Below, in pieces: positions 53,979-61,990 of a stretch of DNA of 64,000 bases. Numbering within the stretch: position 1 is the first letter of the stretch; each line of letters starts with the position of its first letter. Source of the stretch: Chitinophagaceae bacterium (GTDB taxonomy: Bacteria > Bacteroidota > Bacteroidia > Chitinophagales > Chitinophagaceae). A program made the translations under genes and the position numbers. The notes beneath the pieces were generated by a model. It was given only the letters and a program-made list of their open reading frames with translations. It was not told the origin of the DNA and ran no database searches. Where the stretch lies: contig SCVJ01000024.1 in NCBI GenBank assembly GCA_004322425.1, positions 1-64,000 on the forward strand, in the 5' to 3' direction.

Positions 53979-54806
53979 ATGTACAAGTTGCTCCTTGCTG
54001 TTGCATTATTTTTCTCAACAACATTGTTGGGACAAGAATTATATCCGGCTTCTGAACCCGCTTCAAATATGCCATCCAGATCCATTAGTTACAAATTGAA
54101 CACGATGTATGGCCAAGGCATGCATTCTACAAGAATGTTACAGCGATATAATCCCGAAGTTATGTTTGGTTTGAATAAAAATTGGATGCTACATACGAGT
54201 ATGAGTTTTTCAGATATGCACGATGAAAAATTTATCTTCGAATCAGTAAAAGCATATTTAAAATATCGATTTTTGTCTATAGACGAAGTCCACAAACATT
54301 TTAGGATGGCTGTTTTTACTTCGGCAGCCTATAGCCGAAATCATTTGGATCATAATGAACTGAGTTTATCGGGAGATCACAGCGGAATTCAATCTGGAAT
54401 AATAGCTACTCAGTTGTGGAATAAGTTGGCTATATCGGGCAACTTTAATTTTATTAGTTTATTAAATCCAAGGTATAAAGATTATAACGGCCAATATGAA
54501 TATGATGCATTGAATTACTCTCTCTCCGCTGGTTATCTTGTTTTGCCAATTAATTACACAAGTTATAATCAATTGAATCTAAATATTTATGCAGAATTAT
54601 TAGCAGGTAAAAATCTAAGCCATAATGAAGAAACCTATTATACAGATTTGGCGCCGGCGATTCAATTGATTTTCAAGAGCACCAGCAAATTAAACATTGG
54701 TTATAGATTTCAATTAAAGAGTGATATTGAAAGGTTGATGAAATCCAGTTTTATGATTAGTTACGAACATATTTTTCTGAATGCTTTAAGAAAGAATAAA
54801 AACTAA
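53979..54806 (+). CDS. Outer-membrane beta-barrel protein in a metal-associated cluster
   Basis: This 275-residue protein has a signal peptide (MYKLLLAVALFFSTTLLGQ) and regular amphipathic strands to the C-terminus (SFMISYEHIFLNAL), as in small outer-membrane barrels. It contains His-rich strands (HLDHNELSLSGDHSG, MYGQGMHSTRM), which may hint at metal binding. It starts 3 nt after the TlpA gene. The 3' end overlaps the convergent DtxR-family gene by 4 bp. I do not recognise a named family. Confidence 0.68.
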   Translation: MYKLLLAVALFFSTTLLGQELYPASEPASNMPSRSISYKLNTMYGQGMHSTRMLQRYNPEVMFGLNKNWMLHTSMSFSDMHDEKFIFESVKAYLKYRFLSIDEVHKHFRMAVFTSAAYSRNHLDHNELSLSGDHSGIQSGIIATQLWNKLAISGNFNFISLLNPRYKDYNGQYEYDALNYSLSAGYLVLPINYTSYNQLNLNIYAELLAGKNLSHNEETYYTDLAPAIQLIFKSTSKLNIGYRFQLKSDIERLMKSSFMISYEHIFLNALRKNKN

Positions 54807-55468
54807 GCCGGTTCTACCAGTATATTTTTTGTCACCTTCTCACTTAACGGGATTATTTTTTTTAGCAGCATAATCATTACAGAATTGTCGTATTGATTTC
54901 GACTCACTAATTTTATTTTTTTACCAGGCCGAATATTTAGTTTTTCTAAATATTGAAGAAAGACATCGTTTGTATCGGCAAGATTTAAAATTCGATAATT
55001 TTTTCCAGCTACAGCATTTTCAAGCGGTATTGATTCTTGAACTTTCAGCTTCCCTTTTTTGTCGGGGATAGTATCTCCATGAGGATCAACTGCTGGGAAT
55101 CCCAAATATTTTTCTAAACGATCCACCAAATCATTACTTTCAATATGTTCTAATTGCTCTGCTAAAACATGAACTTCGTTCCAGCTATAATTTAATTTTT
55201 CTGTTAAGAAAACTTCCCAAAGACGATGTTTTCGAATGATTAAAAGCGCCTTTTTTTCTCCACTTGGCGTAAGCTTTAGAGATTTATTCGGCAAAGTGGT
55301 TACTAGGTTTTTACCTACAAGTTTCCGAACCATTTCCAAAACGGTAGCTGGATTATGACCAATTAGCTGAGAAAGAGCAGTATTATTTACTTTTTTGACA
55401 GTACTGTAACTCAACTTGTACAAGGCTTTCAAATAATTTTCTTCTGAGTGATGTGTAAAATGCGCCAT
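54803..55468 (-). CDS. DtxR/MntR-family metal-dependent repressor
   Basis: This 221-residue regulator has an N-terminal winged helix-turn-helix (HHSEENYLKALYKLS, ALSQLIGHNPATVLEMVRKL). A helical dimerisation domain includes AEQLEHIESNDLVDRLEKYLG with the usual Glu/His metal ligands, and a C-terminal FeoA-like SH3 domain follows (RPGKKIKLVSRNQYDNSVMI). It would sense Mn2+ or Fe2+ and repress when metal-loaded. It is divergent from the di-heme oxidoreductase operon, and palindromes lie between the two promoters. Confidence 0.92.
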   Translation of the reverse strand: MAHFTHHSEENYLKALYKLSYSTVKKVNNTALSQLIGHNPATVLEMVRKLVGKNLVTTLPNKSLKLTPSGEKKALLIIRKHRLWEVFLTEKLNYSWNEVHVLAEQLEHIESNDLVDRLEKYLGFPAVDPHGDTIPDKKGKLKVQESIPLENAVAGKNYRILNLADTNDVFLQYLEKLNIRPGKKIKLVSRNQYDNSVMIMLLKKIIPLSEKVTKNILVEPA

Positions 55469-55487
55469 GTTTAATGGTAATTTGGAA

Positions 55488-55495
55488 CAAAAGTA
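55488..55495 (-). promoter_or_regulatory. Promoter -7 element of the DtxR-family gene
   Basis: On the minus strand TACTTTTG matches TAnnTTTG. It lies 20 nt upstream of the ATG at 55468, giving a very short 5' leader. Confidence 0.55.
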
Positions 55496-55501
55496 AAAAT
55501 A

Positions 55502-55540
55502 ATTTGGGAAACCAAATAAAAATATATAGGAATACCATAA
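55502..55540. promoter_or_regulatory. Two candidate DtxR-type operator palindromes
   Basis: Site A is ATTTGG-GAAA-CCAAAT (55502-55517), a perfect 6-bp palindrome with a 4-nt spacer. Site B is TATAGG-AATA-CCATAA (55525-55540), imperfect but with the same spacing. Their centres are 23 bp apart. Both lie between the DtxR -7 element (55488-55495) and the TAAATTTG of the di-heme operon (55538-55545). The GG-N4-CC core resembles DtxR half-sites. Confidence 0.5.
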
Positions 55541-55545
55541 ATTTG
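55538..55545 (+). promoter_or_regulatory. Promoter -7 element of the di-heme oxidoreductase operon
   Basis: TAAATTTG matches TAnnTTTG and lies 12 nt before the GTG start at 55558. It overlaps the end of candidate operator B. Confidence 0.55.
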
Positions 55546-55557
55546 TAAAAATAGAAA

Positions 55558-56760
55558 GTGAATAAAAAAATAAATAGTGTCGTTGGTGTTTTAGTGGCTG
55601 CCTGCGTCCTAGTTGTTAGTTGTGCAAAATTATTTCCTAAAGCACCGGAAGATGATGCAGTGTTGGATGGTCCAGTAGAAGGATTAACTGCCGAGCAAAA
55701 GGCAATTTTTATAAGAGGAGATGTAGCTTTTAATGATGAAATATTTACACCCGAAAAAGGATTGGGGCCATTGTTTGTCGCAACTTCTTGTGGCACCTGC
55801 CATGCCGGTGATGGAAAAGGTCATCCTTTTACTTCGTTAATTCGCTTTGGGCAAACTAATTCATTGGGGAATCAGTTTTTAAATCAAGGAGGGCCACAGT
55901 TACAAAACAGAGCCATTCCCGGTTTTTTGCCTGAACAAATTCCAATTGGTAGCACTTTTTCAAAATTTTTACCTCCAGCAACAACTGGATTAGGCTTTTT
56001 GGAAGAAGTATCTGATGCAACTCTTTTGTCTTTGTCAGATGAATTTGATGCCAATGGAGATGGAATTTCTGGACGCCCAAATTGGATTTCGATTCCGAGT
56101 TATGTAAATATCCGAAGAGATGCAATTATTCAAAACGGAAAATACATTGGCAGGTTCGGAAGAAAAGCTGCTGTTTATGATTTACGACAACAAACAGCAA
56201 ATGCCTACAATCAAGATATGGGAATAAGTTCAAACTTCGAAACTATCGATACCTATAGCGGACAAGTAGTAGATGCTGAAGTGGCGAATAAAACTATTCA
56301 TGACGTTGTAGGTTATTTACAAACTTTAAAAGCTCCCATTCAAAGAAATATAAGCAATCAAGAAATTATTTCTGGGAAACAAATATTTATAGAAACAGGA
56401 TGTGGAAAATGTCATACTCCTCAATTAACAACTGGCTACTCTTCCATAGCAGCGTTGTCTCGAAAGCAAATAAGTCCATATAGTGATTTGCTGTTGCATG
56501 ATATGGGTTCAGGATTAGATGATGGATACACGGAAGGTTCAGCACTTAGTTCTGAATGGAGAACAACGCCACTTTGGGGTTTGGGATTATCGAAACAATC
56601 TCAAGGAGGGCAATATTTTTTGTTGCATGATGGTCGAGCTAAAACAATTGAGAAGGCAATTCTTTTGCATGGGGGAGAAGGGGCGCAAAGTAAAAATGCT
56701 TTTCAACAATTAAATGCTCAACAAAAAAGTCAATTACTTAAATTTTTAGAATCATTGTGA
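55558..56760 (+). CDS. Di-heme oxidoreductase family lipoprotein (DUF1111)
   Basis: This 400-residue exported protein starts at GTG with a lipoprotein signal (VLVAACVLVVSC, Cys 22). It has two haem-c motifs, C78-GT-C81-H82 (CGTCHAGDGKG) and C282-GK-C285-H286 (CGKCHTP). Other hallmarks are GLGPLF, LGFLEEVSD, GRPNW, GRFGRKA, HDMGSGLDDG and RTTPLWGLG. The family is annotated as thiol or di-heme oxidoreductase; its physiological role is unclear, and it often neighbours metal-uptake genes. It overlaps the Rieske gene by 4 bp. Regulation by the DtxR-type neighbour is likely. Confidence 0.87.
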   Translation: MNKKINSVVGVLVAACVLVVSCAKLFPKAPEDDAVLDGPVEGLTAEQKAIFIRGDVAFNDEIFTPEKGLGPLFVATSCGTCHAGDGKGHPFTSLIRFGQTNSLGNQFLNQGGPQLQNRAIPGFLPEQIPIGSTFSKFLPPATTGLGFLEEVSDATLLSLSDEFDANGDGISGRPNWISIPSYVNIRRDAIIQNGKYIGRFGRKAAVYDLRQQTANAYNQDMGISSNFETIDTYSGQVVDAEVANKTIHDVVGYLQTLKAPIQRNISNQEIISGKQIFIETGCGKCHTPQLTTGYSSIAALSRKQISPYSDLLLHDMGSGLDDGYTEGSALSSEWRTTPLWGLGLSKQSQGGQYFLLHDGRAKTIEKAILLHGGEGAQSKNAFQQLNAQQKSQLLKFLESL

Positions 56761-57227
56761 TGAGTCTTGAAAAATCAAAAAACAGTCGACGAAAATTTAT
56801 TAGTAATACTTGCAAAGCTTGTGTGGCCGCAACTTTTCTTGGAACTTCCTTTAATTCATGCCAAACAATTCGTTATATAAATGCATCAATAAATAACGAT
56901 GGGTTGATGGTTCCTATTTCTGAATTTGTTGTACTAAAAAATAACAAACCGGAATTTAGACCATTTATCATTGTAAGGAACGAGAGCTTATTATATCCCA
57001 TTTGTATTTATCGAATGAATGAAAGAGAATATAATGCCGTTTGGATGAAGTGTTCACATCAAGGCACAGAATTAAAAGCTTCCGCAATGAAACTTTACTG
57101 CTCGGCACATGGAAGTGAGTTCAGCAATCAAGGAATTGTTTTGAATGGACCTGCTTCAGAAAATTTAAAAACATTTACAGTAACCGTTAACAAGAATGAA
57201 TTATTTATTGATTTAAGAAAGTCATGA
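56757..57227 (+). CDS. Exported Rieske [2Fe-2S] protein
   Basis: This 156-residue protein begins with a possible Tat-type or lipoprotein-like signal (NSRRKFISNTCKACVAATF; C35 at NSC). The Rieske cluster ligands are C99-S-H101 in MKCSHQGTELK and C115-SA-H118 in LYCSAHGSEF. It carries electrons in the periplasm, presumably to or from the di-heme protein encoded upstream. It overlaps both neighbours by 4 bp (ATGA), a tightly coupled three-gene operon. Confidence 0.9.
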   Translation: MMSLEKSKNSRRKFISNTCKACVAATFLGTSFNSCQTIRYINASINNDGLMVPISEFVVLKNNKPEFRPFIIVRNESLLYPICIYRMNEREYNAVWMKCSHQGTELKASAMKLYCSAHGSEFSNQGIVLNGPASENLKTFTVTVNKNELFIDLRKS

Positions 57228-58450
57228 AAAAAATAACTGTTTTTGCAATTGGATTGTGCGTTTCAATTCAACTTTCATCTCAAGTGAGTTCCGAATTATT
57301 GCGTCGTGGAGTTAGGGATTCCATTGGGTTGCCATTAAATATGAATGCAATTTATAACCGACCTTTTTTAAAATTGAATAAATTGCCATTGGCAATCGGT
57401 GGATATGCAGAAGCTAATTATCAATATGCTAAAGAAAACGGAATTGGTGAAGGGCATCAGTTTCAAATGAGGCGCATGACTTTATTTTTTTCTACTGCAA
57501 TTGCAAACCGATTTTCTTATTTGTCGGAAATAGAATTTGAAGAAGGCACCAAAGAAATTAATATTGAATTTGCAGCGCTGGATGTAGAGTTTACTTCGTT
57601 ACTTAATTTGCGCACAGGAATTATAATGAATCCTATTGCGGCCTTCAATCAAAATCACGATGGACCAAAATGGGAATTTGTCGATCGCCCAATTGCGGCT
57701 ACTCAATTGCTCCCTGCTACATTCAGTAATGTAGGAATGGGATTATACGGTAAAGGAAACCAAAATGATTGGAGTTATGGATATGAATTCTATCTAACCA
57801 ATGGGTGGAACGATAAAATAATTGCCAACGACGAGAATAAAACATTTTTGCCTGCCGTAAAAGAAAATAAAGATCGATTTGAAGAAAGTTTTAATGGTAG
57901 TTTATTAGCTACATCAAAAGTTTCTTTGGCAAATAGTAAATTCGGTGAGTTTGGATTATCCTGGATGGGCGGCGTTTATAATAAATTTCAGGATGATGGT
58001 TTTGTTCTTGATAAAAAAAGAAGAGCCGATGTGTTTGCTATTGATTTTAATACAAAAATTTCAAAGTTGCAAACTTCAATTGTAGCAGAATGGGCTTGGG
58101 TGATTGTAGATGTTCCGGCAACCTATACCGAACAATTTGGAAAAAAGCAAGTTGGAGGATTTGTTGATGTAGTGCAACCAATTTATAAAGGTAAAATTTT
58201 TGGTTTTGAAAATTCCATACTAAATGCTGCAATGCGCGTTGAATATGTTGATTGGAACAAAGGAAAATTTAACTCTACGAATGAAAATATTAGTGAAGAT
58301 ATTTTTTCAATTACTCCCGCCATAAGTTGGCGACCAACAGCCGAAACAGTATTTCGTCTTAATTACCGTTACCAATGGAAAACGGATCTTTTAGGTAATC
58401 CACCTTCCAAACAAGGGGCTATTCAAATTGGTGTTTCTACTTATTTCTAA
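57224..58450 (+). CDS. Outer-membrane porin, phosphate-selective O/P-like
   Basis: This 408-residue protein has a signal peptide (ITVFAIGLCVSIQLSSQ) and barrel strands up to the C-terminal GAIQIGVSTYF, ending in the aromatic residue typical of outer-membrane proteins. GGYAEANYQYAKEN and the pattern HQFQMRRMTLFFSTAIANR resemble O/P-type porins. It is the last gene of the di-heme-Rieske operon and could bring the substrate or metal into the periplasm. It ends 51 bp before the convergent TonB receptor, with a terminator between. Confidence 0.78.
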   Translation: MKKITVFAIGLCVSIQLSSQVSSELLRRGVRDSIGLPLNMNAIYNRPFLKLNKLPLAIGGYAEANYQYAKENGIGEGHQFQMRRMTLFFSTAIANRFSYLSEIEFEEGTKEINIEFAALDVEFTSLLNLRTGIIMNPIAAFNQNHDGPKWEFVDRPIAATQLLPATFSNVGMGLYGKGNQNDWSYGYEFYLTNGWNDKIIANDENKTFLPAVKENKDRFEESFNGSLLATSKVSLANSKFGEFGLSWMGGVYNKFQDDGFVLDKKRRADVFAIDFNTKISKLQTSIVAEWAWVIVDVPATYTEQFGKKQVGGFVDVVQPIYKGKIFGFENSILNAAMRVEYVDWNKGKFNSTNENISEDIFSITPAISWRPTAETVFRLNYRYQWKTDLLGNPPSKQGAIQIGVSTYF

Positions 58451-58482
58451 AAAAAAAATCCCCCGCAAAGCGGAGGATTTTG
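58451..58482. terminator. Bidirectional terminator between porin and TonB-dependent receptor
   Basis: AAAATCCcCCGC, loop AAA and GCGGaGGATTTT form a stem with one mismatch, flanked by A and T tracts. It serves the convergent porin and TonB receptor genes. Confidence 0.8.
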
Positions 58483-58501
58483 AATATTGTGAAATTGGTT
58501 A

Positions 58502-61500
58502 TTAGTTTAGAATATAACGAATTCCAAATTGCATGTAATAAGTTGAGAAAATACTTAGGTTGTCTCTGAAAGTTGTAGTAACAGGAGCTGTTCCAAAAGT
58601 TGCCAATCTATATGTTGGCGCTACAGTACCACCAGGAACTAAAGACGCGATGTTGGTGGGTACTAAAATAGAAGCAGCATTGATTGATTTTTGAATTCCC
58701 CATTTTGAATTCAGCCAGTTACCAAAATTCATTATATCCAAACTAACTTGAATTGTATTTCTGTGTTTTCCAATATTAGTAAACACATCTTGTAGAATTT
58801 TTATATCAAACTGATTGCGCCAAGGAACTTGTGCTCCATTGCGTTCTGCATACTGTCCTTTATGTTTTCTAAGATATTTATCTTGATCAATATAGGCGAA
58901 GAACATATCACTTTGCTGTTGAGCGGAATAAGTAGTTGTACCAATTGTATTGGATACAAATGTGATTTCGGAAGGATTATTAGGAATATAAATCAAATCG
59001 AAATTTGTTCCGTCTCTGTTAAAGTCGCCAGAATAAGTATACGAAAATCTTCCGTCAATTGATCCTGTGTACAACAAAGAAACAGTAGTTGCCATGTGCT
59101 TAAAGTATTCTTTCTTATAAGAGAAAGTACCAATAACACGGTCAGGAACTACAAATCCTGCATAACCCAAAACTGGGAAATTAGATCCATTAACAGTTGC
59201 TGTACTTTGGAAAGCAGAAAGAGGTTGATCACCACTACCATCAAATAAATTATTAGCAAAAGATTTGATATAAGCAAATGATGCAAACATTCCATTGCTG
59301 AATTGCTTATCAACCTTTGCAGATAAAGAAGCATACATTCCTTTGTCGCCATTATCCAAAACAATTGTATTGAAAGCTTGCGTACCGGCAGGGCTTGCTA
59401 AACCGGCAGTAGTCAAAGGATTAATAAAACGTTGTGTAATAACACTCGGATAAATCATTCTATTGTCAACATATCCAGGAACTGATAAAGGAGCTGGGTT
59501 CACTAAATTTGGATTTCTGAAAACAGCAGTGTTGATATCCTTATTATATATTCCTTCCAATGAAAATGTCATGTCCCAAGGAAGTCTTGTATCAATTGCA
59601 AGACTTGTCTTCATGGTTTGAGGCATTTTAAAGTCAGGATCAATAATTGTAATTGTACTAGGAATTACAGTTCCAGCTGCAGGAACAGAAGCTGGTCTGT
59701 AAGCACCAATATTTGGATTAAATGGTCCAGGAGTGTTTGCTTGTCCAACATAAGTTTGAGTAACCTGAAGCATTCCAGCATCACCCACTTGGCTAACTAT
59801 CCAAACAAAAGGAATCTTTCCAGTAAAAATTCCAGTTCCACCACGAATTTGTAAAGAACGATCTCCATAAAGATCCCAATTGAAACCAATACGAGGAGAA
59901 ACTAATGTTCTTTCTTTTGGTAATATTCCTGTATTCAATTGTTCTCCATTCGCAAAACTTAAAGCTGCCACCAATGGATGTTTCTTAATTTCTGGAAGAT
60001 CCGTTGGGAAACCTGGCTTGTCGAAACGAAGTCCAACAGTTACTTTTAATCTGTTGTTAAAAGATATTTCATCTTGTACGTAAAAAGATTTTTGTGTGAA
60101 TTCAAACTTAGGGTAAGCTTGTGCAAAGTCTGGTAACAAAGAATAAGTCAATGCAAAGTCACGAGGTTTTGCTCCGTTTACAAAATCATCCCAAGAATTG
60201 AAAGTATAATAGCTAGCTCCAAAACGCTGGAAACCGTTTTTAGTAGTGCTTAAATCAATTTGAGCACCAACGGTCCAATCATGTTTACCCAATCTCCAAC
60301 TTATATTGTCAACAAGAGAAGACATTTTTACTCTTCTCAAGTTTCCGAAAGAGAAAGGTTCGTAACCAAATGATGTGAATGGAGTTCCATCTTTTAAAAT
60401 ATCTACAAAAGGAAAATGTGTACTAGTTGTTGAACGAACGTCATCTTGTAAAGTACTAGTTCCTCTAAGTGTATTTGAAAAAATACCAAACTTTGAATTC
60501 AATTCAGCTGAAATAGATGTAAAGTTGGCTTCTTGAAAATAGTTTGAATTTTTAAACCACAAAGCATTGATATCGGTACGTCCTGCCCCGAAAGTATATC
60601 CGGAAAGTGGAGATCTCGATGTGCTTGGAGGATTCGGCTCACCACCTTCAACATTACTGTAACGAATGTTGAAACGGTGATTGTTATTTATGTTCCAATC
60701 TATGCGCATCAACATTTTCTTTCTTTCAATTTGAGTGGAATAGCCTTGATAAGGCCCCGTTTCGTACTGATAAGTATTTTTCAAGTATTGACTGATATTG
60801 TTTAATTCTGTTTCTGTTGGTCGAGCAATGTTTGACGCACTACCAAAAGGTTGAGAACCACTTGCAGCAACTCTTGTAGAAATTAATTTAGGTTGATTCT
60901 CTGTTTCATAGTTTACAAAATAGAATAATTTATTACGAACTATGGCACCGCCCACGCTAAATCCCCATTGGTCATATTCAAAAGGAGTAGGCACAATCTT
61001 TACTTTGTCAACTTTATCTCCCTGCTCTTTTTCAGTTCTGAAATAATGATACATTGAAATGTAAGGTTTGTTTTTACCAGAACGAGTAACTGCGTTTATA
61101 GCACTTCCAATAAAACCAGATTGGCGTACATCAAAAGAAGTAACGTTTACAGAAATTTCTTCAAGGGCATCAACAGAAATTGGTGAGCCGTTTGCTGGAA
61201 GGTTAGTTCCAATTCCGAAACTATTGTTGAAATCGGCTCCATCAATTGTGAAGTTATTTTGACGATAGTTACCACCACCAACTGAAGCACCATTGGCTTG
61301 TGGTGTTAAACGAGTGAAATCATTTATGTTTCGGCTAATGCTGGGTAATCGTTGAATTTCACGAATACCAACGTTTGTAACAGATCCGGTTCTGTTGGCA
61401 CTAAGTATTGCATTTCTCTTTTGAGAAGTAACAACAACTTGTTCCAAAACAGTTCCTGTTTTTACAAGATCGGCATTTGCTGTCAACGTTTCAGCCAATT

Positions 61501-61792
61501 TCAAATAAACATCATCCACGGATTGTGTTACAAATCCTACAAATGAAATTTCAATTTTATACGGACCTCCAACTTGCATGTTGAAGATGGTATATTGTCC
61601 ACCGGCACGAGTTACGGCAGAAAATTTCGTACCAGAAGGCGTATGTGTTGCACTAATCGTTGCACCCACAAGAGCTTCTTTAGTAGCAGGGTCTTTTACT
61701 GTACCCGTTAAACTACTGGTCGTAATTTGAGCCGTTAAAAAGTTACTAGCTATAAATAGCGTAATAAAAAACAAAACAATTCTCTTAAGCAT
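58502..61792 (-). CDS. TonB-dependent receptor with carboxypeptidase-regulatory-like domain (Oar-like)
   Basis: This 1096-residue outer-membrane protein has a signal peptide (VLFFITLFIASNFLTAQ). A CarboxypepD_reg-like beta-sandwich spans about 28-105 (GTVKDPATKEALVGATISA). The plug follows (SANRTGSVTNVGIREIQRLP, NNFTIDGADFNNSFG), then a barrel with repeated aromatic strands to the C-terminal FGIRYILN. The layout fits Oar-like receptors; the substrate is unknown. It is a single-gene unit. No perfect TAnnTTTG lies in the 198-nt upstream gap; the nearest candidate is TATATTTA. Confidence 0.9.
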   Translation of the reverse strand: MLKRIVLFFITLFIASNFLTAQITTSSLTGTVKDPATKEALVGATISATHTPSGTKFSAVTRAGGQYTIFNMQVGGPYKIEISFVGFVTQSVDDVYLKLAETLTANADLVKTGTVLEQVVVTSQKRNAILSANRTGSVTNVGIREIQRLPSISRNINDFTRLTPQANGASVGGGNYRQNNFTIDGADFNNSFGIGTNLPANGSPISVDALEEISVNVTSFDVRQSGFIGSAINAVTRSGKNKPYISMYHYFRTEKEQGDKVDKVKIVPTPFEYDQWGFSVGGAIVRNKLFYFVNYETENQPKLISTRVAASGSQPFGSASNIARPTETELNNISQYLKNTYQYETGPYQGYSTQIERKKMLMRIDWNINNNHRFNIRYSNVEGGEPNPPSTSRSPLSGYTFGAGRTDINALWFKNSNYFQEANFTSISAELNSKFGIFSNTLRGTSTLQDDVRSTTSTHFPFVDILKDGTPFTSFGYEPFSFGNLRRVKMSSLVDNISWRLGKHDWTVGAQIDLSTTKNGFQRFGASYYTFNSWDDFVNGAKPRDFALTYSLLPDFAQAYPKFEFTQKSFYVQDEISFNNRLKVTVGLRFDKPGFPTDLPEIKKHPLVAALSFANGEQLNTGILPKERTLVSPRIGFNWDLYGDRSLQIRGGTGIFTGKIPFVWIVSQVGDAGMLQVTQTYVGQANTPGPFNPNIGAYRPASVPAAGTVIPSTITIIDPDFKMPQTMKTSLAIDTRLPWDMTFSLEGIYNKDINTAVFRNPNLVNPAPLSVPGYVDNRMIYPSVITQRFINPLTTAGLASPAGTQAFNTIVLDNGDKGMYASLSAKVDKQFSNGMFASFAYIKSFANNLFDGSGDQPLSAFQSTATVNGSNFPVLGYAGFVVPDRVIGTFSYKKEYFKHMATTVSLLYTGSIDGRFSYTYSGDFNRDGTNFDLIYIPNNPSEITFVSNTIGTTTYSAQQQSDMFFAYIDQDKYLRKHKGQYAERNGAQVPWRNQFDIKILQDVFTNIGKHRNTIQVSLDIMNFGNWLNSKWGIQKSINAASILVPTNIASLVPGGTVAPTYRLATFGTAPVTTTFRDNLSIFSTYYMQFGIRYILN

Positions 61793-61990
61793 AAATTATT
61801 GATTTTGGATGTAAATATAGGTTGTCAAATCCGAGATAAATATAGGGAAATATTAACATTGTGTATATCTTGGTTATTCAGGCAATTAAATGGTGGATTC
61901 ACTTCGTTTTAAAAGACATATATTTTGGTCTAAATGCTGCAATTATTCAATTGATTCTAAATCCTTTTTTATTGAATTGTATAACTGAAA

